Assembly (NCBI RefSeq): GCF_016613475.2 | Contig: NZ_CP071517.1 | Location: forward strand, 434,001-498,000 | Direction: 5' to 3' | Length of the DNA stretch: 64,000 nt | Source of the DNA: Lysobacter arenosi | Lineage (GTDB): Bacteria > Pseudomonadota > Gammaproteobacteria > Xanthomonadales > Xanthomonadaceae | In this document: positions 35,003 through 43,658 of the stretch, piece by piece | How the letters are laid out: each line of letters starts with the position of its first letter | Numbering within the stretch: the first letter of the stretch is position 1 | Notes under the pieces: generated by a model | What the model was told of the DNA's origin: nothing | The model's database searches: none | The model's input: only the letters and a program-made list of their open reading frames with translations | Translations under genes and position numbers: made by a program

Positions 35003-35959
35003 TCACTCCGCGCCCACCCGCACCAGACGGAAACCGATCGAGTCGTCCCTGGCGCCGGCCGAATACCGCATGCGGTTTGCTGACCGGGTGTCCTTCGCAG
35101 TCGTGCCCCAGGACCCTCCCCGGGTGACACGCCTGTCGCATCCCCTCGCGAGTTGCGCGCTGCCATCGGTGGGTGCGTGAAGGTAGTCGGGCGCGCCGCA
35201 ATCGAGTGTCCACTCGTTGACGTTTCCCATCACGTCATACAGCCCGAACGCATTGGGCCGATAGCGCCCGACAGGCGCCGTGTTCGGTGATCCGTCGTCG
35301 CAGTGAGCCACCTCCGCGTCCGGATACTTCTTTGCGAAGTTCGCGTCAGCATTGTTGGCGTCCTTGCAGCCGTCGTCCGCGCTGTCGCCCCAGGGGTACG
35401 CGTGCTGGCTGCCAGTGCGCGCTAGGTATTCCCATTCCGCCTCGGTGGGCAAACGATAGGCTCCGCCTGTCTGCACATTGATCCAGTCAACGTAGGCCTG
35501 GGCGTCCTCCCAGCTCACGCAGACCACCGGATGGTTTGGCTCCTGCGAGAACCCCGGATCCAGATAGGTGGTGGTGGCGTTTGGTTGCCAGTCGCCAACC
35601 TTCACCCGGTCGGTAATGCAGTCGCCGCCGACCGCCCGCTTGGACGCGACGGTGAAGTCGCGATACTGCGCCAGCGTCACTTCGTAAATGCTGACTGCAA
35701 GCGTGTAGTCGATTGACACCTGGTGTAGCGGCGATTCGTCTTTTCCACGCCCGGGTTCGGAATCTGGCGATCCCATCTGAAAGCGTCCGCGCGGCACGAT
35801 GACCATAACCGGGCATTGCGCGCACTCCTGGAATGTCACCCCCGCTTCACCCCGGCGCATGGCGTCGATTACCGCCTCCTTCGTCGTCAACGGAGGGGCC
35901 GCGACCGCGGCAGCAATGAATAACTGCAGCAGGATGAAACACCATGCCTTCTTACGCAT
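35003..35959 (-). CDS. Exported SUMF/formylglycine-fold protein without catalytic cysteines
   Basis: A 318-residue protein with a signal peptide (cleavage near AVAAP) and one SUMF (formylglycine-generating-enzyme) domain over about 48-315. Signatures are GRFQMGSP, HPVVCVSWEDAQAYVDW, YRLPTEAEWEYLAR, GNVNEWTLDC and the terminal TRGGSW...RSANRMRY...IGFRLVR. The copper-binding cysteine pair that follows RGGS in true sulfatase-activating enzymes is missing, so it probably binds a ligand or protein rather than oxidising cysteine. Other cysteines suggest periplasmic disulfides. A second SUMF gene lies on the far side of rnd. Function unknown. Confidence 0.82.
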   Translation of the reverse strand: MRKKAWCFILLQLFIAAAVAAPPLTTKEAVIDAMRRGEAGVTFQECAQCPVMVIVPRGRFQMGSPDSEPGRGKDESPLHQVSIDYTLAVSIYEVTLAQYRDFTVASKRAVGGDCITDRVKVGDWQPNATTTYLDPGFSQEPNHPVVCVSWEDAQAYVDWINVQTGGAYRLPTEAEWEYLARTGSQHAYPWGDSADDGCKDANNADANFAKKYPDAEVAHCDDGSPNTAPVGRYRPNAFGLYDVMGNVNEWTLDCGAPDYLHAPTDGSAQLARGCDRRVTRGGSWGTTAKDTRSANRMRYSAGARDDSIGFRLVRVGAE

Positions 35960-36046
35960 ATGCGCACGCTGCTGGCTGGCCAGGGTCCTGGATTGTAGGT
36001 AACCGCGAGTGACTGTGGCCGCATCTGGCCAGAGGGCACCCTGACT

Positions 36047-37150
36047 TCAGTCCTGCCCCGCCAGCAACGGCGCAATCCCCGCCTCCAGCGCCTCACGGCG
36101 CCAGCCCGACAGTGCATCCGGCCACTCGCCGCGATCGAGCAGCGCCTCGAGCCACCGCCGTGAGGCGAGCACGCCATCGGGCAATCCCAGCTCGGCACTG
36201 CGCGCGGCCACCGCGTCCTGCAGTTTGCGCAACCGCTGCTTGTCGCGGTTGTCGCCCTCGTTGGCGTCGGGGGCGTCGGCTTCATCGGGCAGCGGGGTGT
36301 TCAAGGCCGCCCATACCGCATCGCCGAGCTTGCGCGGTGCCTTCGGGTGCGCGTCGAGATCGCGCTGCAAGCCGGCGCGGTCCATCGGCGGGTTGCGGGC
36401 GAGGTTGACGGCCAGTTCGTTGTCGAGGATCCAGTTGCGCGGGCGGTCGTTGTCGCGGGCGTAGGTGTCGCGCCAGCGCAGCAGGCGCAGCAGGCGCAGC
36501 TGTGCGTCGCGTTCGAGGAACTGGGCACTGCGCATGGTCGCGTGCGGCCAGCGTTCCGGGCCTTCGTTCTCGGCGTTGATCACCGTGCGTGCGGCGTCCT
36601 CGGCCAGCCATTCGCTTCGACCCAGTTCCTGCAGACGGTGCTGGAGCTGGTCGTGCATCTCGAACAGGTGGCGCACGTCGTCGGCGGCATACTCGAGCTG
36701 GGCCGGCGACAGCGGGCGGCGCAACCAGTCCGAGCGCGTCTCGCCCTTGGCCAGGGTGACGCCGGTCAACTGTTCCACCAGCTTCTGATAGCCCAGGCCG
36801 GCGCCGATGCCGGCCAGCGCGGCGGCCAGCTGGGTGTCGAACAGCGGCTTGGGCACCACGCCGCAGGAATGGCGGAAGGCCACCAGGTCTTCGCTGGGGC
36901 TGTGCATCACCTTGACGATGGATTCGTCGGCGAGGATCGGCGTCAGCGCGGCGAGGATGCCCGGCGCGAGCGGGTCGACCAGCAGGATCTCGGGCTCGTC
37001 GTCGCCGCGCTCGATCGAAATCTGCACCAGCGCCAGTTGCGGCCAGAAGGTGCGTTCGCGGATGAATTCGGTGTCCAGTCCGATCCGCGCCGGCGGCGTA
37101 GCAAAGTGGGCGCGCAGGGCGGCGGGGTCGGTGATCCAGGCGGCAGGCAT
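36047..37150 (-). CDS. rnd: Ribonuclease D
   Basis: A 367-residue DEDDy 3'-5' exoribonuclease acting in tRNA 3'-end maturation. The exonuclease domain (about 1-170) has LDTEFIRE (Asp, Glu), the second Asp in VMHSPSEDL, and the YAADDV motif with the catalytic Tyr and Asp. HRDC-type helical domains follow (about 210-365). Length is typical for RNase D. It is encoded divergently from the SUMF-TPR lipoprotein gene and is downstream of no obvious operon partner. Confidence 0.95.
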   Translation of the reverse strand: MPAAWITDPAALRAHFATPPARIGLDTEFIRERTFWPQLALVQISIERGDDEPEILLVDPLAPGILAALTPILADESIVKVMHSPSEDLVAFRHSCGVVPKPLFDTQLAAALAGIGAGLGYQKLVEQLTGVTLAKGETRSDWLRRPLSPAQLEYAADDVRHLFEMHDQLQHRLQELGRSEWLAEDAARTVINAENEGPERWPHATMRSAQFLERDAQLRLLRLLRWRDTYARDNDRPRNWILDNELAVNLARNPPMDRAGLQRDLDAHPKAPRKLGDAVWAALNTPLPDEADAPDANEGDNRDKQRLRKLQDAVAARSAELGLPDGVLASRRWLEALLDRGEWPDALSGWRREALEAGIAPLLAGQD

Positions 37151-37236
37151 GTGGGGATGGTAAGCGGGGAAGGGGGTGGCGAGGTTGCCGGGGCGGGCGA
37201 CAATAGCCTACTTTCGACGCACCCAAGTGTCCCGGC

Positions 37237-39090
37237 ATGAGGCGAGGAGGACGATTGCGCGCACCGTTGTTGGCTTTCGCCGCCATGCTGGCTGTGATGT
37301 CGGGCTGTTCGCGCGAGCCGTCCGGCTCGTCCCGCGAAGCCGCCGGCGCACGTGCGCCGATTGTGACCATCAGTGCCGACCAGGCGGTGTCGCCGGTGCC
37401 GCCGTGGCGCGCGCCTGCGGTCGAGGTCAATGAAGCCAACTTCAAGGAGCTCAAGGCCGACGCTGCCGAGGCCTTGAAGGAAGAGCGCCTGTTCGGCACG
37501 GCCGCCGATGCGATCCCGCTGTACCTGGCCCTGCGCCGGTTTGCGCCGGACGATGCCGCGGTGCAGGCGGGCATGCGCCGCGCCATGACCAGTCTGCTCG
37601 GCAAGGGCAACGAAGCGCTCGCGGCGATCGACCGCGATCCGCTGTCGCTGCGCCGCGCGCACGAGGTCGCCGCGGTCGCGCGTGCCGTCGCGCCGGACGA
37701 TGCCAAGGTGGTTGCCTACCTGGCCCGCCTGGACAAGTCCGACCAGGCGCAGGAAGCCAATCGCCTCGGCGAGGAAGCGCTCAATGCCGGGCGTCTCGGC
37801 GTCGATGGCGGCGACGACACGGCACTGGGTTATTTCCACCAGGCCCTTGAGCTGCGCCCGGGCGACCAGCGCGCCAACCAGGGCATCGCCGCGGTCGAGA
37901 GCGCGTTGATTCGACGCGCCGAAGTCGCCGCCGACCATGACGATTACGAAGACGCCCAGCGCGAACTCGACATCGCGGCGAAGGTGCGACCGGGCTTCGC
38001 CAGCGTCGACGATGCCCGCGCCCGCGTGGCAATGCAGCGCATCGTCCGGGTCAATGCGCTGCGCGACGCCGGCATCACCGTGCTGACCCGCAATGCCAGC
38101 GTCGACGAAGCGCGGCGACTGCTGGCCGTGATGCTGCGCATCGCCCCGGCTGGCGACCCGGCCGCGCGCGAGCTGCGCGAGCGCATCGACCTGGCCACCC
38201 ATTACGGCCTGTTCCGCCCCGGGCAGACCTTCACCGACGCGATGCAGGGCGGTGGTCGCGGGCCGCAACTGGTGGTGATCCCGCACGGTGCCTTCCGCAT
38301 GGGCGCGCCGGAGGGCGAGATCGATTCCAGCGATGCCGAACGGCCGCTGCGCAACATCCGTTTCGAGCGCGGCCTCGCCATGTCGCGCACGGAGATAACC
38401 GTTGGCGAGTTCCGCCGTTTCATGGCGGCGAGCAAACATCGCGCACGCGCCACACGACGCGGCTATTCAAACGCCTACGACGAGCGCGGCGGCAATTTCG
38501 TGCGTCGCGGCAACGTCGACTGGCAGTCCGACTACGCCGGCAATCCGGCCCGTGACGACCTGCCGGTGGTCCACATCAGCGCCAAGGATGCGATCGCCTA
38601 CGCCGAGTGGCTGTCGGCGCAGACCGGCCAGCGTTACCGGCTGCCGAGCGAAGCCGAGTTCGAATACGCGGTGCGCGCCGGCAACGCGAGGCGCTACCCG
38701 TGGGGCGATGGCACGCCACCGGTGCGCGCGGGCAACTTCACCGGCTCCCTGGACGTGTCGCCGAGCGGTCGCCGCTGGAACAACGCATTCGCCGGCTACG
38801 GCGACGGCGCCTCGGGTCCGGCGCCTGTCGGCAGCTACCGCGCCAACGCTTTCGGCGTGCACGACCTGGCCGGAAATGTCAGCGAGTGGGTCGCCGACTG
38901 CTGGCATGACACCTACCGCCGCGCCCCGCGCGACGGCGCGGCCTGGCTCAACCCCGGATGCCGTTCAAGAGTGGTGCGCGGCGGTTCCTGGGCGAGTTCG
39001 CCGGCACAGACGCGTTCGGCGTGGCGGCAGGGCAACGACGGCAATGTGACAAGCGGGCGCGTCGGATTCCGGGTGGTGCGCGAAATCTGA
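37237..39090 (+). CDS. Lipoprotein with TPR-like helices and C-terminal SUMF domain
   Basis: A 617-residue lipoprotein (VMSGC, Cys23) in three parts. There is a short Pro-rich linker, then a helical TPR-like region (about 65-330) with repeated ALELRPGDQRA-type units. The SUMF fold follows (about 345-617): GAFRMGAP, DLPVVHISAKDAIAYAEW, YRLPSEAEFEYAVR, GNVSEWVADC and VRGGSWASS. As in the 35-kb paralogue, the cysteines after RGGS that define formylglycine-generating enzymes are absent. Proteins of this layout in xanthomonads and myxobacteria are often paired with kinases or secretion systems; no partner is visible here. It ends 61 nt before the M48 protease gene. Confidence 0.82.
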   Translation: MRRGGRLRAPLLAFAAMLAVMSGCSREPSGSSREAAGARAPIVTISADQAVSPVPPWRAPAVEVNEANFKELKADAAEALKEERLFGTAADAIPLYLALRRFAPDDAAVQAGMRRAMTSLLGKGNEALAAIDRDPLSLRRAHEVAAVARAVAPDDAKVVAYLARLDKSDQAQEANRLGEEALNAGRLGVDGGDDTALGYFHQALELRPGDQRANQGIAAVESALIRRAEVAADHDDYEDAQRELDIAAKVRPGFASVDDARARVAMQRIVRVNALRDAGITVLTRNASVDEARRLLAVMLRIAPAGDPAARELRERIDLATHYGLFRPGQTFTDAMQGGGRGPQLVVIPHGAFRMGAPEGEIDSSDAERPLRNIRFERGLAMSRTEITVGEFRRFMAASKHRARATRRGYSNAYDERGGNFVRRGNVDWQSDYAGNPARDDLPVVHISAKDAIAYAEWLSAQTGQRYRLPSEAEFEYAVRAGNARRYPWGDGTPPVRAGNFTGSLDVSPSGRRWNNAFAGYGDGASGPAPVGSYRANAFGVHDLAGNVSEWVADCWHDTYRRAPRDGAAWLNPGCRSRVVRGGSWASSPAQTRSAWRQGNDGNVTSGRVGFRVVREI

Positions 39091-39151
39091 ACGGGGACCT
39101 CACGTCTGTCGACTTAAAATGCACGGATCCAGGACGGACCAGGAGGCGGCG

Positions 39152-40063
39152 ATGAGGATTGATCCCATGGGTGGTGCGCGACAGCAGGGCCGCCCGCGGC
39201 GCGGCTTCGGCGGCATGCGCTGGTGGATCCTGATCCTGTTCGCCGGCTACGCCGCCTGGCAGTGGTTCGGCAGCGCCAAGGTCGACCCATACACCGGCGA
39301 GACCGCGCACTACGGCACCACCGCCGAAGAAGAAGTGCAGCTGGGTGCGCAGGCCTTCCAGCAGGTGCTGGGCGATGCCAATGCGCAGGGCGCATTGCTG
39401 CCCGCCAATGCCCAGGTCAGCCAGCAGATCCGCGAGATCGCGCAGCGGCTGATCGCGCGCGTGCCGCAGGTGACCGCGGCACTGGCCGCGCAGAACAAGC
39501 AGGAAGTGCCGGTCGACCACCAGGCCTTCCAGTGGGACGTCGCGGTGATCCAGTCCGACCAGGTCAACGCGTTCTGCCTGCCGGGCGGCAAGATGGCGGT
39601 CTACACCGGCTTGCTGCCGGTGGCGAAGAACGCCGACGCGATGGCGGTCGTGATGGGCCACGAGATCGCCCACGCACTGTTGCGCCACGGCTCGCAGCGC
39701 ATGGCGCAGCAGAAGCTGGTGCAGATGGGGCAGATGGCCGCCGGCATGGCGATGGGCGGGATGGACCCGGGCCAGCAGCAGGCGATCATGGCGGCGCTGG
39801 GCGCCGGCGCGCAGTACGGGCTGATTCTGCCCTATGGCCGTAATCACGAGACCCAGGCCGACAAGGTCGGGCTGATGCTGGCGGCGGCGGCCTGCTACAA
39901 CCCGCAGGAAGCGATCCCGCTTTGGCAGCGCATGTCGGAGTTGGAGGGTGGCGCGCGTCCGCCGGAGTTCGCCTCGACGCACCCGGATCCGGCCAATCGC
40001 ATCCAGGTGCTGCAGTCGCTGATGCCGCAGGCGGAGCAGTTCCGCGCGCAGTACTGCAAGTGA
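39152..40063 (+). CDS. M48-family zinc metalloprotease
   Basis: A 303-residue membrane-anchored protease with an N-terminal hydrophobic helix (about 22-40) and an M48 peptidase domain. The zinc motif is GHEIAHALLRHG (HExxH) and the third ligand is Glu in NHETQADKVG. Relatives such as LoiP and YcaL act in outer-membrane protein quality control. The ATG at 39152 is chosen because AGGAGG lies six nt upstream; an ATG at 39119 lacks a site. It is followed by a hairpin repeat and the convergent phaR gene. Confidence 0.9.
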   Translation: MRIDPMGGARQQGRPRRGFGGMRWWILILFAGYAAWQWFGSAKVDPYTGETAHYGTTAEEEVQLGAQAFQQVLGDANAQGALLPANAQVSQQIREIAQRLIARVPQVTAALAAQNKQEVPVDHQAFQWDVAVIQSDQVNAFCLPGGKMAVYTGLLPVAKNADAMAVVMGHEIAHALLRHGSQRMAQQKLVQMGQMAAGMAMGGMDPGQQQAIMAALGAGAQYGLILPYGRNHETQADKVGLMLAAAACYNPQEAIPLWQRMSELEGGARPPEFASTHPDPANRIQVLQSLMPQAEQFRAQYCK

Positions 40064-40078
40064 CGCAGTCCGCGCTGG

Positions 40079-40101
40079 CCCTCTCCCACGAAGGGAGAGG
40101 G
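40079..40101. repeat. Small hairpin repeat between convergent genes
   Basis: CCCTCTCCC (40079-40087) and GGGAGAGGG (40093-40101) form a 9-bp perfect stem with loop ACGAA. This is the common short intergenic palindrome of xanthomonads and pseudomonads; a related copy lies at 63382-63407. It may end transcription of both convergent genes. Confidence 0.75.
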
Positions 40102-40108
40102 TTAGCTA

Positions 40109-40612
40109 TCAGCGCTTGGTGTCAGCCTTGGGCTTGCTGCTGTTGGCAGCACCGGGCGGATTCGGAGTCTGGCCAACCGTGCTCGACAGGTTGCGCTGGA
40201 ACTCGTTCCACATCGCCAGGTTGCGCTCGGTGAGCTGGTTCATCAGCGCCCACGGTGTCTGGCCGAGGATGCCGCCCATCTGGTTGCGGAACTGCTGCTG
40301 CTGGTCGAGGAAGACCTGCATCGAGCGTTCCAGGTAGCTGCCCATGAACCCCTGCAGCGAGTCCCCGTAGAAACGGATGATCTGGCTCAGCAACTGCGTC
40401 GACAGGACCGGTTCGCCGTCCTGCTCGTGCTCGGCAATGATCTGCAGCAGCACCTGGCGGGTGAGGTCGTCGCCGCTGCGTGCGTCGCGCACCTCGAACT
40501 CCTCGCCGTCGACGATGAGCTGGCGCACGTCCTCAATGGTGATGTAACTGGAAATCTCGGTGTCGTAGAGCCGGCGGTTCGGATACTTCTTGATGACGCG
40601 CATCGATGCCAT
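40109..40612 (-). CDS. phaR: Polyhydroxyalkanoate synthesis repressor PhaR
   Basis: A 167-residue regulator. The N-terminal PHB/PHA accumulation DNA-binding domain begins RVIKKYPNRRLYDTEISSYI. It is followed by two PHB-accumulation repeats (VLSTQLLSQIIRFYGDSLQGFM) that bind polymer or phasin. A Gln-rich C-terminal segment and hydrophilic tail complete it. PhaR represses phasin genes and itself until it is sequestered on polymer granules. It is the nearest gene to phaB (178 nt gap) on the same strand, consistent with PHB metabolism; phaC is not in the window. The 177 nt between them hold no gene. Confidence 0.92.
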   Translation of the reverse strand: MASMRVIKKYPNRRLYDTEISSYITIEDVRQLIVDGEEFEVRDARSGDDLTRQVLLQIIAEHEQDGEPVLSTQLLSQIIRFYGDSLQGFMGSYLERSMQVFLDQQQQFRNQMGGILGQTPWALMNQLTERNLAMWNEFQRNLSSTVGQTPNPPGAANSSKPKADTKR

Positions 40613-40789
40613 GGAGCATTGGCTCTAAATCGTGGTGCTTCGCAGCATGGCGCAGGCCGGCAGGGCTTGCAACTGGCGAAATGCAGGTCCGCCGGGTGAA
40701 TGGGGCATGCGGCGTAGGCAGCAGGCCGGCAGCGACCGGCTGATCAGCGACCGGACAGGCAGGTCGCTGGCAGCCGGCCCGGACTCCAC

Positions 40790-41530
40790 TCACCAGCCCA
40801 TGTGGTGGCCGCCGTTGATGTCGAGGTTGGAGCCGGTGATCCAGGCCGCCTCTTCGGCGACCAGGAATGACACCGCGTAGGCGATCTCGTTCGGCGTGCC
40901 CAGGCGCCCGGTCGGGATCTCGGCGACGATCTTGGCGCGAACTTCCTCCGGCACCGACATCACCATGTCGGTCGCCACGTAGCCCGGCGACACCGTGTTG
41001 ACGGTGATGCCGAAGCGCGCGTTCTCACGAGCAAGTGAAATCGTGAAGCCGTGCATGCCGGCCTTGGCCGCGGCGTAGTTGGCCTGGCCGTACTGGCCCT
41101 TGAGGCCGTTGATCGAGCTGATCTGCACGATCCGGCCCCATTTGCGCTCGCGCATGCCTTCGATCACCGGCCGGGTGACGTTGAAGCAGGAGTTGAGGTT
41201 GGTGCCGATCACCTCGTTCCATTGCATCGGCGTCATGCGGTGGAAGGTCGAGTCGCGGGTGATGCCGGCGTTGTTGACCAGCACTTCGATCGGGCCGAGG
41301 TCGCGTTCGATCTGCTCGATCAGGGCCTGCGCCTGTTCGGGCGACGACACGTCGCCGGGAGCGAGCGTGACCTCGACGCCGGCGGCGCGCATCTTCTCCT
41401 GCCAGGCGCGCGCCCGCTCTTCGTCACGGTAGTTGGTGGCGACCCGATGACCCGTCTGCGCCAGGCGCTGGATGATCGAACTGCCGATGCCTCCGGTACC
41501 GCCGGTGACCAGGGCTACGCGTGACTGCAT
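40790..41530 (-). CDS. phaB: Acetoacetyl-CoA reductase PhaB
   Basis: A 246-residue short-chain dehydrogenase that reduces acetoacetyl-CoA to (R)-3-hydroxybutyryl-CoA with NADPH for PHB synthesis. Landmarks are the nucleotide loop TGGTGGIG, NNAGITRD, the catalytic Ser in QISSINGLKGQYGQ and the YAAAKAG Tyr-Lys pair, and PGYVATDMV near the C terminus. NYRDEERA and GLKGQ(F/Y)GQ are typical of PhaB rather than FabG. A strong AGGAGA site precedes the ATG. Confidence 0.92.
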   Translation of the reverse strand: MQSRVALVTGGTGGIGSSIIQRLAQTGHRVATNYRDEERARAWQEKMRAAGVEVTLAPGDVSSPEQAQALIEQIERDLGPIEVLVNNAGITRDSTFHRMTPMQWNEVIGTNLNSCFNVTRPVIEGMRERKWGRIVQISSINGLKGQYGQANYAAAKAGMHGFTISLARENARFGITVNTVSPGYVATDMVMSVPEEVRAKIVAEIPTGRLGTPNEIAYAVSFLVAEEAAWITGSNLDINGGHHMGW

Positions 41531-41638
41531 GGGGTCGTCTCCTTTGGGTTGCCGGGCGTCGGGTGCGGCCCGGTCGATTGGATTCTAGGGGGTTATTGGC
41601 GATGGCAATGTGGGCTTGCGGAACCGGCGATATCGATG

Positions 41639-42611
41639 TCAGTCGCCGTTTTCCGCGCCCAGTCCGGCCATGGTGACCGAGGCAAATGACAACTCGCGCG
41701 CGTCGGCTGTCTGCGCCGGGATCGCGGCGGGCACGAAGGCGGCGACGGAGCGCGCGAGCAGGTCGGGGAGGTGCTCGCAATCGGCGAGCACGGCCGGATC
41801 CTGGCCCAGGCGCAGCCAGGCCGCGCGAAGGCCCGCCAGCGGACGCTCGCGATCCACCGGCTGGGAAGCGTCTGATTTGGACAGCTTGCGCCCGTCCGGC
41901 CCGAGCACCAGCGGCAGGTGCGCGTACCGCGGCGTCGGCAGGCCGAGCGCCTTTTGCAGCAGGATCTGGCGCGGGGTCGAGTCGAGCAGGTCGGCGCCGC
42001 GAACAATGTCGGTGATGCCCTTGGTCGGCGTCGTCGACCACCACTGCCAACTGGTAGGCCCAGTAGCCGTCGGCGCGACGCAGCACGAAGTCGCCGACGC
42101 TGCGCGCCACATCCTGGCGGTAGTGGCCGACGACGAGGTCGTCGAATGCCACGATGCTGCCGTCGGGGACGCGCAGGCGAACCGCCGGATCGGGCCGCGG
42201 CGGCCGCGCCACGCAGGCGCGGTGGATGCCGGCGGCGACGGTCAGGTCGGTGCGGCTGCAATGGCAGTGGAAGGCGCGATCGCGCTCGAGCAGGCGGCTG
42301 AGCGCGGCCTGGTAGAGCGCGCCGCGCCGGCTTTGCCAGACCACGTCCTCGTCGGCGTGAAGGCCGAAGGCGGACAGCGTTTCGAGTTGTCGCCGGGCGG
42401 CCCCGGCCACCTCACGTGGCGGGTCCAGGTCCTCGACCCGGACCAGCCAGCGCCCACCCGCCTGGCGTGCCAGCAGCCAGCTGCCGAAGGCCGCCAGCAG
42501 CGAGCCGAAATGCAGGTCGCCGGTGGGCGAGGGTGCAAAGCGGCCGCGGTAGGGGGCAGGCGTCGGGGACACTGCGGGCTCGTCTGGCAAAGCGGGCGTA
42601 CGTGGTTTCAC
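41639..42611 (-). pseudogene. gluQ: Glutamyl-Q tRNA(Asp) synthetase, one frameshift
   Basis: GluQ attaches glutamate to the queuosine base of tRNA-Asp. The N-terminal half reads from a GTG at 42611 with the HIGH-like motif FAPSPTGDLHFGSL and the zinc site HCHCSRTD...HRAC. The C-terminal half is in another frame, with [18 protein letters not shown] and the KMSKS-like KLSKSDAS. The two halves join if one T is removed at 42021-42022 (minus strand CAAGGG should read CAGGG, restoring DDADQGITD). Both halves are otherwise intact. Sequencing error is more likely than decay, because other single-base homopolymer indels lie within 6 kb. The restored protein would be about 323 residues. Confidence 0.85.
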
Positions 42612-42678
42612 TTGAATTCAACGCCAGCGTGCCACATTTTCCGTTGGTAACGCGCATGGTGCGCGAAAGGTTCCTGTC

Positions 42679-43587
42679 ATGTTCAAACGCATCGCCCTGT
42701 TCCTCGCCACCAACCTGGCGGTCCTGGCCCTGCTCAGCATCGTCATGGCGGTGTTGCAGAACTACTTCGGCGTCACCCTCGGCAACACCGGCGGCCTGCT
42801 GGTGATGGCCACCGTGTTCGGCTTCGGCGGATCGTTTATCTCGCTGATGACGTCCAAGTGGATGGCCAAGCGCTCCACCGGCGCCCATGTGATCGACCAG
42901 CCGCGCAACGAGTCCGAGCAGTGGCTGGTCAACACGGTTCGCCGCCAGGCCGAAGCCGCCGGCATCAAGATGCCGGAAGTGGCCATCTACGACGGCCCGG
43001 AAATCAACGCCTTCGCCACCGGTCCGAGCCGCAACAACTCGCTGGTCGCGGTTTCCACCGGTCTGCTTCGCGCGATGAACCGCGACGAGGCGGAGGCCGT
43101 GCTGGGACATGAAGTCAGTCACGTCGCCAACGGCGACATGGTGACCATGGCGCTGATCCAGGGCGTGCTCAACACGTTCGTGATCGTGCTGTCGCGCGTG
43201 GTCGGCCGCGTCATCGACAGCTTCATCAGCGGCAACCGCGAGGGCGGTGTGGGCATCGGCTACTTCGTGATCGTGTTCATCCTCGACATGATCTTCGGCC
43301 TGTTCGCCAGCATGATCGCGATGTGGTTCTCGCGTCACCGCGAGTTCCGCGCCGACGCCGGCGGCGCCCGCCTGGCCGGCCGCGACAAGATGATCGCCGC
43401 GCTGCAGCGCCTGTCCCAGACCTACGGCGAAAGCACGCTGCCCAAGACGGTCCAGGCGTTCGGCATCAGCGGTGCCGTCGGCCATGGCCTGCGCCGGTTG
43501 CTGATGAGCCACCCGCCGCTGGAAGAGCGCATCCAGACGCTGCGCAACGCCCCGCTCGAGCAGGTGCGCGGGACCGTGGTGAGCTGA
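42679..43587 (+). CDS. htpX: Protease HtpX
   Basis: A 302-residue inner-membrane M48 zinc protease that degrades misfolded membrane proteins. Two N-terminal transmembrane helices (about 5-55) are followed by the zinc motif [11 protein letters not shown] (HExxH). Two more helices follow (about 155-220), then the third ligand Glu in [17 protein letters not shown], and the C-terminal [12 protein letters not shown]. Length and layout are standard. It is divergent from gluQ with 67 nt between and is followed by a bidirectional terminator. Confidence 0.96.
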   Translation: MFKRIALFLATNLAVLALLSIVMAVLQNYFGVTLGNTGGLLVMATVFGFGGSFISLMTSKWMAKRSTGAHVIDQPRNESEQWLVNTVRRQAEAAGIKMPEVAIYDGPEINAFATGPSRNNSLVAVSTGLLRAMNRDEAEAVLGHEVSHVANGDMVTMALIQGVLNTFVIVLSRVVGRVIDSFISGNREGGVGIGYFVIVFILDMIFGLFASMIAMWFSRHREFRADAGGARLAGRDKMIAALQRLSQTYGESTLPKTVQAFGISGAVGHGLRRLLMSHPPLEERIQTLRNAPLEQVRGTVVS

Positions 43588-43609
43588 TCCAGGCTCACTG
43601 AGCTGCAAC

Positions 43610-43640
43610 AAAAAAGCCCGCCGTATGGCGGGCTTTTTCT
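43610..43640. terminator. Bidirectional Rho-independent terminator
   Basis: A stem AAGCCCGCC (43614-43622) with GGCGGGCTT (43627-43635) and loop GTAT. It is preceded by an A-run and followed by a T-run, so it can end htpX on the plus strand and the FimX-like gene on the minus strand. Confidence 0.93.
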
Positions 43641-43658
43641 TGTCCGTGGAACGGGCTG

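Noticed and set aside
35003..39090. Sulfatase-activating formylglycine-generating enzymes
   Set aside because: The SUMF fold is clear, but the cysteines after RGGS needed for catalysis are missing, and no sulfatase gene is in the window.
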